Shown: piece after piece, positions 26,395-35,155 of the stretch
Layout of the letters: each line of letters begins with the position of its first letter
How positions within the stretch are numbered: the stretch's first letter is position 1
From: Moheibacter lacus
Lineage (GTDB): Bacteria > Bacteroidota > Bacteroidia > Flavobacteriales > Weeksellaceae
NCBI RefSeq assembly: GCF_014042165.1
Contig: NZ_JACDZE010000001.1
Coordinates: 1,200,595-1,264,594, forward strand
Length of the DNA: 64,000 bases
Direction: 5' to 3'
Position numbers and translations under genes: made by a program
The notes under the pieces: generated by a model
The model's input: only the letters and a program-made list of their open reading frames with translations
Database searches by the model: none
What the model was told of the DNA's origin: nothing

Positions 26395-26435
26395 AAAAGC
26401 ACCCGATGAATTGTTCAAAGGGTGCTTTTTTTTTG
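26395..26435 (+). terminator. Rho-independent terminator after lipoprotein gene
   Basis: AAAAGCACCC (26395-26404) pairs with GGGTGCTTTT (26420-26429), followed by a T-run. Confidence 0.9.
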
Positions 26436-26444
26436 TCTAATTTA

Positions 26445-26639
26445 AGAGCCTGTTTAAATTTTAACGGAATTAAATTCATATAGTAATACTATATTTCCCT
26501 TAAATATCTTTTTATGCTCTTTTTACCGTATTTTATCCTTTTTAATTTTGTTTTAGCCCGCTAAAACTACAATCAAAAAGAACAAAATTCATCTAAAAAC
26601 TGCTATAAAAATAATTATTTATAAAATTTAACAGGCTCT
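26445..26639. mobile_element. MITE-like element, about 195 bp
   Basis: The ends are terminal inverted repeats: left AGAGCCTGTTTAAATTTTA, right end reading inward AGAGCCTGTTAAATTTTA, which differ by one base deletion. They are bordered on both sides by TA (26443-26444 and 26640-26641), as expected for a TA target duplication. The interior is AT-rich and has no gene. It lies between the lipoprotein terminator and the nuoN stop codon. The long arms could also fold as a hairpin and act as the nuo terminator. The parent transposon family is not determined. Confidence 0.6.
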
Positions 26640-26644
26640 TAATT

Positions 26645-28039
26645 TTATTTCGAAACTAAGCAATTGAAAAGCATTTTCAATAAATCCGGATAAACACCTA
26701 GAGCAAAAGTCAAAAGCGTTCCTAAAATCAAAAGGATTTGAGTTGTCAAAGACAGCTTGATTTTCTTTTTAGACGAATTTCGGAAATACATCGCGATCAC
26801 AACTTTGATGTAATAATAAATACTCAAAACCGCCAGAACCAAAGCAGCGATCACCAAAATCAAATTGGAAGGCTCTTTCATTGCGGAACTCAATATGAAG
26901 AATTTCGCTAGAAATCCGGACGTAAATGGAATTCCCGATAGGGATAACAAAGCTACAGTCGAGACAAATGCCAAAAGTGGTGATCTTTTTGAAAGTCCGT
27001 TAAATCCTTTGTAAGAAACATTTTTTACCTGAGTCAAAGTATAGAATAGGACGATACTCGCCAAACCATAACTCACGGTATAAAACAACAAAGCATATTT
27101 TGATTCTTCGTTAATTTCAAAAAACGCAAACATCATAAATCCGGCTTGAACAACAGACGAATAAGCCAACATCCGTTTGACACTACTCTGTTTTAAAGCT
27201 GAAAAATTACCCAAAATCAATGTTAGAATGATGATGAAACTGAGTAAATACTGATAATTCTGCGCAACGATTTCAGAAGTGATTTTAAATGCAGACATCA
27301 CCGTTATGAAGGTCATGAATCCTGCTCCTTTTACGATGGTTATCATAAAGGAAGAGAAAACCGTCGGTGTCCCATCGTATACATCCGGCGCCCAAAAATG
27401 CATAGGCGCAACTGATACTTTGAAACAAAAAGATAAAACCAATAATACCCAACCTGAATAATAAATGGACTGGAAATCAAAAGCATAAGCCACGATGTTT
27501 TTCATCATAAACGTTCCGGTAGCACCATAAATTAACGTAATCCCAAGCAACATAATTCCAGTAGAAAAAGCGCCCATCAAAAAATATTTTACTGCAGCTT
27601 CTGTACTTTTCATCTTATGTTTGGCAGAGCCGGCAAGTGCATACAGTGGAATTGAAAGAATTTCGATTCCTAGAAACATTAGCAAAAGGTTGTTGAACGT
27701 AGCCAAGACCGCAATTCCTACAAACGATATGAAGATTAAGGCAAAATAATCTGAAACCTGACTTCCCGGTTTGGTGAAATTATATCGATTGACTAATGTG
27801 TAGTAAAGTCCGATCAAACACAACAAAATGAAAAATGAAATCCGATAAGGATCGGTCTCAATCATATTGGAATACTTTCCTTGAAAAACCTCAAAACCTT
27901 GTAATTGAATAACCCCGGAAACGATCATCACAATAAACAATAGAACCGCCAAAATGTTGAGTTGGCGTTTGTCTTTTAAAACAAAACCACTGAACATAAA
28001 TAAGATTCCTGAAAGTGCCGATGTCAATATAATATTCAT
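26645..28039 (-). CDS. nuoN: NADH-quinone oxidoreductase subunit N
   Basis: A 464-residue antiporter-like membrane subunit of complex I with about 14 helices. Recognisable segments are ALAGSAKHKMKSTEAAVKYF, the HFWAPDVYDGTP motif and SVKRMLAYSSVVQAGFM. It helps pump protons in the membrane arm. It is the last gene of the nuo operon, 12 bases after nuoM. The stop codon lies only five bases from the MITE-like element. Confidence 0.95.
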   Translation of the reverse strand: MNIILTSALSGILFMFSGFVLKDKRQLNILAVLLFIVMIVSGVIQLQGFEVFQGKYSNMIETDPYRISFFILLCLIGLYYTLVNRYNFTKPGSQVSDYFALIFISFVGIAVLATFNNLLLMFLGIEILSIPLYALAGSAKHKMKSTEAAVKYFLMGAFSTGIMLLGITLIYGATGTFMMKNIVAYAFDFQSIYYSGWVLLVLSFCFKVSVAPMHFWAPDVYDGTPTVFSSFMITIVKGAGFMTFITVMSAFKITSEIVAQNYQYLLSFIIILTLILGNFSALKQSSVKRMLAYSSVVQAGFMMFAFFEINEESKYALLFYTVSYGLASIVLFYTLTQVKNVSYKGFNGLSKRSPLLAFVSTVALLSLSGIPFTSGFLAKFFILSSAMKEPSNLILVIAALVLAVLSIYYYIKVVIAMYFRNSSKKKIKLSLTTQILLILGTLLTFALGVYPDLLKMLFNCLVSK

Positions 28040-28051
28040 GAATGCGCTTGT

Positions 28052-29464
28052 TTAATTTTGAAAAAGATTAAATAAAACAGTTGGATATACACCTAAAACC
28101 AATATGATGATGGAAATCAAACCAAATAATATCCATAGTGTTTTAGGGAATTTTTGTCTCTTTTCCGGTATATTTTCTGGCTCGCCAAATAACAAAGCAG
28201 TTGATAATCTCAATGTATAGGCCGCAGAAAGAATGACACCTGTACAACCGATGATACAAAGAATCGGATTATATGTATACAATGCGTTTAACATCATAAA
28301 TTCACCGATGAAACTACTAGTAAGCGGCAAGGCGACGTTTGCCAAACCAAAGAAAGTAAAGAAAATCGCAATCCATGGATCTATTTGTGCCAATCCACCG
28401 ATGGATTTGATGGTTTTGATTTTATATTTTCTTTGCATATAATCTACACTTAACCATAGTCCCAAAACCACAATTCCATGACTGAACATTTGAAAATAAG
28501 CACCTTTGATTCCGATTTCGGATTGAGAAAATAAACTCATGAAAATAAGTGCCAAATGCGCTATAGACGAAAAAGCAATGATTTTCTTGACATTATTTGT
28601 CGTCAAGGCTATGAGCGAAGCATAGATCAATCCAAATCCGATGACGTACAGTAAATTATCATAGACTTCGCAAGAAAAAGGAAACATATTGATGTACCAA
28701 TTTACTACTGCAAAAAGTCCCATCTTCGCCATCAAAGCACTCAAAACAACGGTTACCGGAGTAGGAGAAGTCTTATAAACCGCCGGTTGCCAACTATGTA
28801 ACGGAAACAAAGGAATTTTTATAGCAAATGCGATCAAAAACAACCAAGCCAGCGTCTGTAGATTTCCAAATTCTGCTGTTACTTTCATCACGTCTTCCAG
28901 CAAGAAACTGTCTGGACGCAAATGAAATCCGATGTAAATGATGCCTGCCAACATCAAAAATGACCCTAAAATTGTATAGATAAAAAAGGTTGTATTGGCC
29001 GAAATCCTCGTGTTTTTTGCACCCCAAATTCCTATCAAGAAATAAATCGGAATCAAAACGATTTCCCAAAAGAAATAGAATAACAATAGATCTTGTGCTA
29101 AGAACACTCCGTTTAGCCCGGCAAATGCAATCAATAATAAGCCATAAAAAGAGTTAGAATAATTCTTTTTAATCGTATAGAAATACAAAAATAAAACAGT
29201 GTAGACCAGCGTGGTCAATAAAACCATGGCTGCGCCTAGTCCTGTCAAACTTAGTGCAATATTGGCTTGAACATCCGCCAATTTGAACCATGGAAAAATC
29301 ACGGTCAAATCTACAGCTGTGTTAGAAAACAATAAAAATAAAGTGTAGACAAAACAGTAAATGCTGACAGCCGTTCCAACAAATCCCAGTGGTCTGTTGT
29401 GTTTGATAACCGTTAAAATCAGTCCGGCAATAAGTGGCAATAAAATCAGTAACGATAATAACAT
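28052..29464 (-). CDS. nuoM: NADH-quinone oxidoreductase subunit M
   Basis: A 470-residue antiporter-like membrane subunit of complex I. Family motifs are LLFYFFWEIVLIPIYFLIG, the HSWQPAVYKTSPTPVTVVLS motif with the pumping Lys and the Lys-rich NNVKKIIAFSSIAHLALIF. Together with nuoL and nuoN it forms the proton channels. Gaps: 107 bases from nuoL, 12 bases to nuoN. Confidence 0.95.
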   Translation of the reverse strand: MLLSLLILLPLIAGLILTVIKHNRPLGFVGTAVSIYCFVYTLFLLFSNTAVDLTVIFPWFKLADVQANIALSLTGLGAAMVLLTTLVYTVLFLYFYTIKKNYSNSFYGLLLIAFAGLNGVFLAQDLLLFYFFWEIVLIPIYFLIGIWGAKNTRISANTTFFIYTILGSFLMLAGIIYIGFHLRPDSFLLEDVMKVTAEFGNLQTLAWLFLIAFAIKIPLFPLHSWQPAVYKTSPTPVTVVLSALMAKMGLFAVVNWYINMFPFSCEVYDNLLYVIGFGLIYASLIALTTNNVKKIIAFSSIAHLALIFMSLFSQSEIGIKGAYFQMFSHGIVVLGLWLSVDYMQRKYKIKTIKSIGGLAQIDPWIAIFFTFFGLANVALPLTSSFIGEFMMLNALYTYNPILCIIGCTGVILSAAYTLRLSTALLFGEPENIPEKRQKFPKTLWILFGLISIIILVLGVYPTVLFNLFQN

Positions 29465-29571
29465 TCCTTCTATATGTTTTTAAGTATCAGGTGATTGAAT
29501 TCAATTGACCTAAACTTTTTTAATTTTTAATTCTAATTCTAAATTTCTCCGAAAATTAATTGATCACTCAA

Positions 29572-31452
29572 TCAAATTATTCCAAAAAAGAAAATCCCCA
29601 ATCCGGCAACAATTCCGATGACCATCAATAAAATGTACATGCCTATGTTTCCGGTTTGAACCGTTTTTATATTTTTTGAAATGACATAAGATAAATCTCC
29701 CGTACCATCGACTAAGCGAACAATTCCAGATTTTTCTACGTATTTTTTAAAGAAATTTCCTAATCCAATCAATGGCGAAACAATGGCTGCTTGATAGATT
29801 TCGTCTATGTACCATTTGTTTTCCAATACTTTTGCCAAACCTGTCGCTTCCTTGTCCACTTTTCCGTTGTACCATTTGTTGGCAAGTAATATAGCCACCG
29901 CAACACAACTCAGCAAAGCGCCGATCAACATCCATTCGGTTGCATGTGAAATATGGTGAGGTTCTCCATGAGGAATTACAACTCCGGAAAGGAATTCGTT
30001 CAAACGATGTGCATTTTTCATGAACAATTCAGGAATTCCAACCCAACCACCTACGATGGAAAGAACCGCTAAAATGATCAAAGGAATCGTCATCGCTTTT
30101 GGACTTTCATGTGGATGAACACTTTCATCTCTTAATTTTCCACTGAATGTCATAAAATACAGTCGGAACATATAAAACGAAGTCAATACCGAAACGATAA
30201 ATCCAATGGCGTAAATCGCTTTGTTACCTAGAAACATGCTCAAAAGCATTTCATCTTTGGAGAAAAATCCACTTAGTGGCGGAATTCCGGCAATCGCGAT
30301 ACATCCAATTAACATCGTGATATGTGTCGTGGGCATGTATTTTTTCAGACCGCCCATTTTGGTCATGTCTTGTTCGTGGTGCATTCCATGGATCACAGAA
30401 CCAGCTCCGAGGAATAACAAAGCTTTAAAGAAAGCATGTGTCATCACATGGAAAACCGCAGCGACATAAGCACCCATTCCCAAAGCGGCAAACATTAAAC
30501 CCAACTGTGATACAGTCGAATAAGCCAATACTTTTTTGATATCGTTCTGTCTCATCGCAATGGTTGCGGTAGTCAAGGATGTGATGATTCCGATCCAAGC
30601 GATGATTTCTTTTGTGTAAGGTGCCAATTCAAATAATTCATTGCAACGCGTGATCAAGAAAATACCTGCCGTTACCATCGTTGCAGCGTGAATCAACGCC
30701 GAGACAGGAGTTGGTCCGGCCATCGCATCAGGCAACCAAGTAAACAAAGGTACTTGAGCTGACTTCCCGGTTGCTGCAAGGAATAGTAATAAGGTGATTC
30801 CTCCGATTGCAAAAGTTGAAATATGGGTGGTAGAAAGCAATCCAAATACTTCTGTGTATTGTAGCGTTCCAAATTCTCTGTATATCCAAAACATCGCCAA
30901 TAAAAAGCCTACGTCACCAATTCGGTTCATGATAAAAGCTTTTTTGGCTGCGCCAACGAAATCTCTGTTTTTGAACCAAAATCCGATGAGCAAGAAGGAA
31001 CAAAGTCCAACGCCTTCCCATCCGATGAACATCATGAAGAAATTACTTCCCATGACCAGGATTAGCATAAAGAAAATAAACAAATTCAGGTAAGCAAAGA
31101 ACTTCCCAAATCCTTCATCGTCATGCATATATGCTGAACTGTATACATGAATCAAAAACCCAATTCCTGTAATGACTAATAAAAACAAACTCGTCAAGGC
31201 ATCGATTTGGAATGAAAAAGGAATTTGAATTGACTTAAAATTGATAATATCAAATGCATGAAAAATCATCGGTTGCGCTCCCGCTCCAGATGGTACATTC
31301 ATGAATACCAATACCGACAAAATAAAACTAACGAAAACCAATCCTGAACCGATCGTACCGATCATCGATTTGGAAAATGTGTTTCTTCCTAAACCATTGA
31401 TGAAAAACCCTAAAAGTGGCAACAAAGGAATGAACCAAATATACTTCTCCAT
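29572..31452 (-). CDS. nuoL: NADH-quinone oxidoreductase subunit L
   Basis: A 626-residue antiporter-like subunit with about 15 helices and the C-terminal lateral helix region (KVLENKWYIDEIYQAAIV). Motifs are FFMMFIGWEGVGLCSFLLIG, LPDAMAGPTPVSALIHAATMV and DIKKVLAYSTVSQLGLMF. It is the distal proton pump of the membrane arm. Four bases downstream of nuoK. A 107-base gap without visible genes separates it from nuoM. Confidence 0.97.
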   Translation of the reverse strand: MEKYIWFIPLLPLLGFFINGLGRNTFSKSMIGTIGSGLVFVSFILSVLVFMNVPSGAGAQPMIFHAFDIINFKSIQIPFSFQIDALTSLFLLVITGIGFLIHVYSSAYMHDDEGFGKFFAYLNLFIFFMLILVMGSNFFMMFIGWEGVGLCSFLLIGFWFKNRDFVGAAKKAFIMNRIGDVGFLLAMFWIYREFGTLQYTEVFGLLSTTHISTFAIGGITLLLFLAATGKSAQVPLFTWLPDAMAGPTPVSALIHAATMVTAGIFLITRCNELFELAPYTKEIIAWIGIITSLTTATIAMRQNDIKKVLAYSTVSQLGLMFAALGMGAYVAAVFHVMTHAFFKALLFLGAGSVIHGMHHEQDMTKMGGLKKYMPTTHITMLIGCIAIAGIPPLSGFFSKDEMLLSMFLGNKAIYAIGFIVSVLTSFYMFRLYFMTFSGKLRDESVHPHESPKAMTIPLIILAVLSIVGGWVGIPELFMKNAHRLNEFLSGVVIPHGEPHHISHATEWMLIGALLSCVAVAILLANKWYNGKVDKEATGLAKVLENKWYIDEIYQAAIVSPLIGLGNFFKKYVEKSGIVRLVDGTGDLSYVISKNIKTVQTGNIGMYILLMVIGIVAGLGIFFFGII

Positions 31453-31456
31453 AAAT

Positions 31457-31783
31457 TTAGTGTTTTAATCGGTTTAGGGATTTCACATCTACGTTGTACG
31501 CTTTTCTATAAAATAAAATCATGATGGATAGACCGACTGCAACTTCTGCTGCGGCTACAACCATGATAAAAAGAACGAGCATTTGGCCGTCAATTCCGGC
31601 TTCTGTTCCTATGTTTTTGGCTTGATGCATTTTTGAAAACGCAACCAACAACAAGTTGACAGAATTTAACATCAATTCCACACACATCAACACGATGATG
31701 ATATTTCTACGCGTCATCACACCGATCATCCCGATGGAGAACAGCGTAAGCGATAGAAATAAATAGTAACTTATCGGTATCAT
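31457..31783 (-). CDS. nuoK: NADH-quinone oxidoreductase subunit K
   Basis: A 108-residue, three-helix membrane subunit of complex I. The buried acidic residues are in VLMCVELMLNSVNLLLVAF and in VVAAAEVAVGLSIMILFY. It belongs to the proton path next to NuoJ and NuoN. Four bases upstream of nuoL and 92 bases after nuoJ. Confidence 0.96.
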   Translation of the reverse strand: MIPISYYLFLSLTLFSIGMIGVMTRRNIIIVLMCVELMLNSVNLLLVAFSKMHQAKNIGTEAGIDGQMLVLFIMVVAAAEVAVGLSIMILFYRKAYNVDVKSLNRLKH

Positions 31784-31875
31784 TCTTTTATTTTATTTAT
31801 AGAAAGTTGAATGTAAAAAGTAAAGTCTATATTTTCAAATTCTAATTTCAAATCTTCAATTATTTTATTTTCAAA

Positions 31876-32400
31876 TTAATCTTTCACATGTAAATCTTCC
31901 GTTCTTTTGGATAGTAAAACCGCACCGATCATCGCACCCATAAACAGGATACTCGCCAATTCAAATGGAATGACGTAATCTGAATACAAAGCAGTTCCTA
32001 TACTTTCTGTTAGACCTATATCGCTTTTTGCCAATAAAGTTTGGTTGTTTTCTTTTATGTCCGATTTCAAGAAAATGCCCACTGTGAGTGCAAAAAACAA
32101 GATAGAAACGATCGTTCCGGATAAGATGATAAACGGTTTGCTAAAGTTTTTGTCTTCTTTGTTCAAATTCATCAACATCACGACAAATAAAAATAAAACC
32201 ATGATGGCACCTGCATAAACGATGATGTTGACTACCGCTAGAAATTGAGCATTGAGCAAAACATAATGTCCGCTGATGCTGAAAAATGTGATGATCAGAT
32301 ACAAAATCGAATAAACAGGATTTTTGGTCGTAACCGTCAAAAGTCCACTTAAAATGGTCAAACTCGCCAAAACAAAAAATAAAATCTCCGCTGTTTCCAT
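31876..32400 (-). CDS. nuoJ: NADH-quinone oxidoreductase subunit J
   Basis: A 174-residue, five-helix membrane subunit of complex I. The conserved helix is VNIIVYAGAIMVLFLFVVMLMN. It starts directly after the nuoI stop with no gap, so translation is likely coupled. A 92-base gap to nuoK holds no visible gene. Confidence 0.95.
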   Translation of the reverse strand: METAEILFFVLASLTILSGLLTVTTKNPVYSILYLIITFFSISGHYVLLNAQFLAVVNIIVYAGAIMVLFLFVVMLMNLNKEDKNFSKPFIILSGTIVSILFFALTVGIFLKSDIKENNQTLLAKSDIGLTESIGTALYSDYVIPFELASILFMGAMIGAVLLSKRTEDLHVKD

Positions 32401-32907
32401 TTAGTCGTTGGTGTTTTTTGGATAAGGAATCAATAAATCTTCTTTTCCGTAAATGAAATTTTTACGTTTATAACTTGCCGGAGGAACTGTTTGCGAAAGA
32501 TAAACAGCATCTTTTGGGCAGGCTTCTTCACAAAATCCGCAGAAAATACATCGCAACATATTGATTTCGTATTTCGCTGCATATTTTTCTTCACGGTACA
32601 AATGTTCTTCACCCGGTAATCGTTCCGCAGCTTCCATCGTGATGGCTTCCGCAGGACAAGCCAGCGCACAAAGCCCACAAGCTGTACAATTTTCTCGTCC
32701 TTCTTCATCACGGTTTAACACATGCAATCCACGGAAAACTTGACTGAAAGGACGTGTTTTCTCAGGATAATTGATGGTCGCTTTTTTCATGAAGAAATGT
32801 TTCAGCGTGATCCACATTCCTTGAAAAATTGAAATCAAATAGAGTTTCTCCCAGAAATTCATCGGGCGTCTGTCTACTTGTTTTGCTCTGTTTGTTAGAA
32901 GTTCCAT
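32401..32907 (-). CDS. nuoI: NADH-quinone oxidoreductase subunit I
   Basis: A 168-residue iron-sulfur subunit with two 4Fe-4S cluster motifs, CTACGLCALACPAEAI and CIFCGFCEEACPKDAV (clusters N6a and N6b). It passes electrons from the peripheral arm to NuoB. The N terminus carries the amphipathic helix that sits on the membrane. It lies 15 bases after nuoH and directly abuts nuoJ. Confidence 0.97.
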   Translation of the reverse strand: MELLTNRAKQVDRRPMNFWEKLYLISIFQGMWITLKHFFMKKATINYPEKTRPFSQVFRGLHVLNRDEEGRENCTACGLCALACPAEAITMEAAERLPGEEHLYREEKYAAKYEINMLRCIFCGFCEEACPKDAVYLSQTVPPASYKRKNFIYGKEDLLIPYPKNTND

Positions 32908-32922
32908 TCTTCTATTTTATTA

Positions 32923-33975
32923 TTAATTGTTAAAAAAATACAACATTACAAATCCGGTGATCAGCATATTGGCCAATGCCAACGGCAACAGTCTTTTCCA
33001 TCCCAAATCCATTAATTGGTCATAACGGAAACGCGGTATGGTCCATCTCACCCACATAAAAACAAAGATGAAAAAACATGCTTTTAAGAACAAACTCAAA
33101 AAGTGTAAAACCGCCATCGTATTCATCCCCAAACTTTCCGTCAACTCCGCATCGTTCACAAACGGAATATCATATCCTCCGAAATATAATGTCGATAAGA
33201 TTACTGAACTGATGAAAATGTTGATGTATTCGGCAAATAAGAAAAATCCTAATTTCATGGACGAATATTCAGAATGGTATCCACCGATCAACTCGTTTTC
33301 CGCTTCCGGTAAATCAAACGGTGTTCGGTTGGTTTCTGCAAAAGAACAAACCAAAAAGATGATAAACCCGATGGGTTGTAATATGATGTTCCAATAACCG
33401 TCCATTTGTTGTTCCACAATTCCTCCGAGTCGTAGCGTTCCGCTGATCATCAAAATCGTTATCAATGCGATACCCATTGGCAATTCGTAGGAAATGATTT
33501 GCGAAGCAGCACGAAGTCCTCCCATCAACGACCATTTGTTATTGGACGCCCAAGACCCCAACATGATTCCGTAAACACCCAAACTCAAAACACCCAAAAT
33601 GTAAAGAAATCCAACGTTGATGTCTGCGATTTGTGGAACGATGATACTGTCGCCAATTTCTATCGGCGTAGACCATGGAATCACGGCTCCGGTCATACAA
33701 GCGAGAATCATCGCAATCGTCGGTCCTAAAACGAATAGGAATTTTTCTGCATGACGAGGTGTGATTTCTTCTTTAAAAAATAATTTTCCACCGTCTGCAA
33801 GTGGTTGTAGTAATCCTCCCCAACCGGCACGGTTTGGTCCGCGACGGTCTTGTATATAAGCCGCCACTTTTCGTTCCGCCCAAGTCGAATACATCGCAAC
33901 TACCAACGAGAATCCTATCATGATTCCTGCCAGCGTTGCTTTTTCACCAATTAAACTCCAAAATTCCGGGTTCAT
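32923..33975 (-). CDS. nuoH: NADH-quinone oxidoreductase subunit H
   Basis: A 350-residue membrane subunit of complex I that forms the quinone entry site with NuoB and NuoD. Motifs are WAERKVAAYIQDRRGPNRAG, the acidic loop FAETNRTPFDLPEAENELIG and GYHSEYSSMKLGFFLFAEY. Length is normal. An 81-base gap to nuoG upstream carries a G+C-rich palindrome. Confidence 0.97.
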   Translation of the reverse strand: MNPEFWSLIGEKATLAGIMIGFSLVVAMYSTWAERKVAAYIQDRRGPNRAGWGGLLQPLADGGKLFFKEEITPRHAEKFLFVLGPTIAMILACMTGAVIPWSTPIEIGDSIIVPQIADINVGFLYILGVLSLGVYGIMLGSWASNNKWSLMGGLRAASQIISYELPMGIALITILMISGTLRLGGIVEQQMDGYWNIILQPIGFIIFLVCSFAETNRTPFDLPEAENELIGGYHSEYSSMKLGFFLFAEYINIFISSVILSTLYFGGYDIPFVNDAELTESLGMNTMAVLHFLSLFLKACFFIFVFMWVRWTIPRFRYDQLMDLGWKRLLPLALANMLITGFVMLYFFNN

Positions 33976-34025
33976 ATTTTTCTTTCTATATTAAATTTTG
34001 ATTTGGAAATTAATTTCCATTTTCA

Positions 34026-34039
34026 TCCGCCGCGGCGGA
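34026..34039. repeat. Perfect 14-bp G+C-rich palindrome between nuoG and nuoH
   Basis: TCCGCCGCGGCGGA is a perfect palindrome in an otherwise AT-rich 81-base gap. It is not followed by a T-run, so it is a poor terminator. It could be a dispersed repeat, an RNA stability hairpin, or a protein site. Confidence 0.6.
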
Positions 34040-34056
34040 CAAATTCACAAATTAAT

Positions 34057-35154
34057 TTACTCCTTAAAATCTTTACTCGTTGCTGGGCCGTCAATTTTGC
34101 TTAAATCTCGTTCCGGTTCATTGACTTCACTTACATCGTGGATGTTCAACAATAATTTCGGATCACGACCTTTCATCACTCGTTTAAACGTTTCATGCGG
34201 TTTAACCATTCCCACTTTTCCGGCATAATGTCCTTGACGAATTACCGAGTCTTTTGCTACTACACTCGGTTGCTCAATGACCCAATCCTGGGTTTCTTTT
34301 TTATCAAATCGGCAAGTATTGCAAATCCAGTCTTCCACTTCGTTCCATTCGTTTTTACGAGCGGTTACACGGAAAACTTCGTCACCTCTGTACCACAACT
34401 GAACTTTTCCGGAACAAGTCGGGCAGTCTCTATGCGCATCCACCGGATTTAAAAACCAAACACGATTTTTGAATCGGAAAGTTTTATCGGTCAACGCACC
34501 AACCGGACAAACATCGATGATGTTTCCGATGAATTCGTTGTCCAATGATTTCTCCAAATAAGTTGAAATCTCCGCATGATCTCCTCTGAACATCACGCCA
34601 TGCTCACGACATCCAGTAATTTGGTCGGCCGTTTTTACACAACGGTAACACAGGATGCAACGGTTCATGTGCAATTGGATTTTGTCTCCTAAATCCTCAG
34701 TTTCAAATGTTCTGCGTTTGAATTCGTATCTTGTTTCTTCTTTACCGTGCTCGTAACTCAAATCTTGCAATTTACATTCGCCAGCTTGGTCACAAACCGG
34801 ACAATCCAAAGGATGGTTGATCAATAAAAATTCGACCACACCTTCTCTTGCAGTTACAGCACGTTCAGATGATTTGTTACCGACAACCATTCCGTCCATC
34901 ACAGTCGTTCTACAAGAAGCTACCAATTTTGGCATCGGTCGGGGATCGGCTTCACTTCCTTTGGTCACTTCGACCATACAAGTTCTACAGTTTCCTCCTG
35001 TATTTTCCAATTTTCCGTAATAACACATCGCCGGTGGAGCCACTTCTTTCCCTATCATTCTGGCTGCTTGAAGAATCGTCGTTCCAGCAGGCACTTGAAT
35101 GGTTTGCCCATCAATGGTTACGGTAAATAAGGGTGTTTCTTTTATTTCTGACAT
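34057..35154 (-). CDS. nuoG: NADH-quinone oxidoreductase subunit G, short form
   Basis: A 365-residue protein with an N-terminal 2Fe-2S ferredoxin domain (YYGKLENTGGNCRTCMVEV), the His-Cys cluster motif NHPLDCPVCDQAGEC, a 4Fe-4S motif NRCILCYRCVK...IDVCPVGAL, and a later Cys pair group RDCPTCSGKV...WICNTCRFDKK. The large molybdopterin-like C-terminal region of proteobacterial NuoG is absent, which as far as I know is normal for this group. The start at 35154 (MSEIKETPLF) is preferred to 35205, which would overlap nuoF; it lies one base after the nuoF stop. Confidence 0.9.
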   Translation of the reverse strand: MSEIKETPLFTVTIDGQTIQVPAGTTILQAARMIGKEVAPPAMCYYGKLENTGGNCRTCMVEVTKGSEADPRPMPKLVASCRTTVMDGMVVGNKSSERAVTAREGVVEFLLINHPLDCPVCDQAGECKLQDLSYEHGKEETRYEFKRRTFETEDLGDKIQLHMNRCILCYRCVKTADQITGCREHGVMFRGDHAEISTYLEKSLDNEFIGNIIDVCPVGALTDKTFRFKNRVWFLNPVDAHRDCPTCSGKVQLWYRGDEVFRVTARKNEWNEVEDWICNTCRFDKKETQDWVIEQPSVVAKDSVIRQGHYAGKVGMVKPHETFKRVMKGRDPKLLLNIHDVSEVNEPERDLSKIDGPATSKDFKE

Positions 35155-35155
35155 T

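Noticed and set aside
34057-35154. Truncated nuoG pseudogene
   Set aside because: The short form has all N-terminal cluster ligands and clean ends, and the neighbouring genes are intact; short NuoG is, to my knowledge, normal in this phylum.
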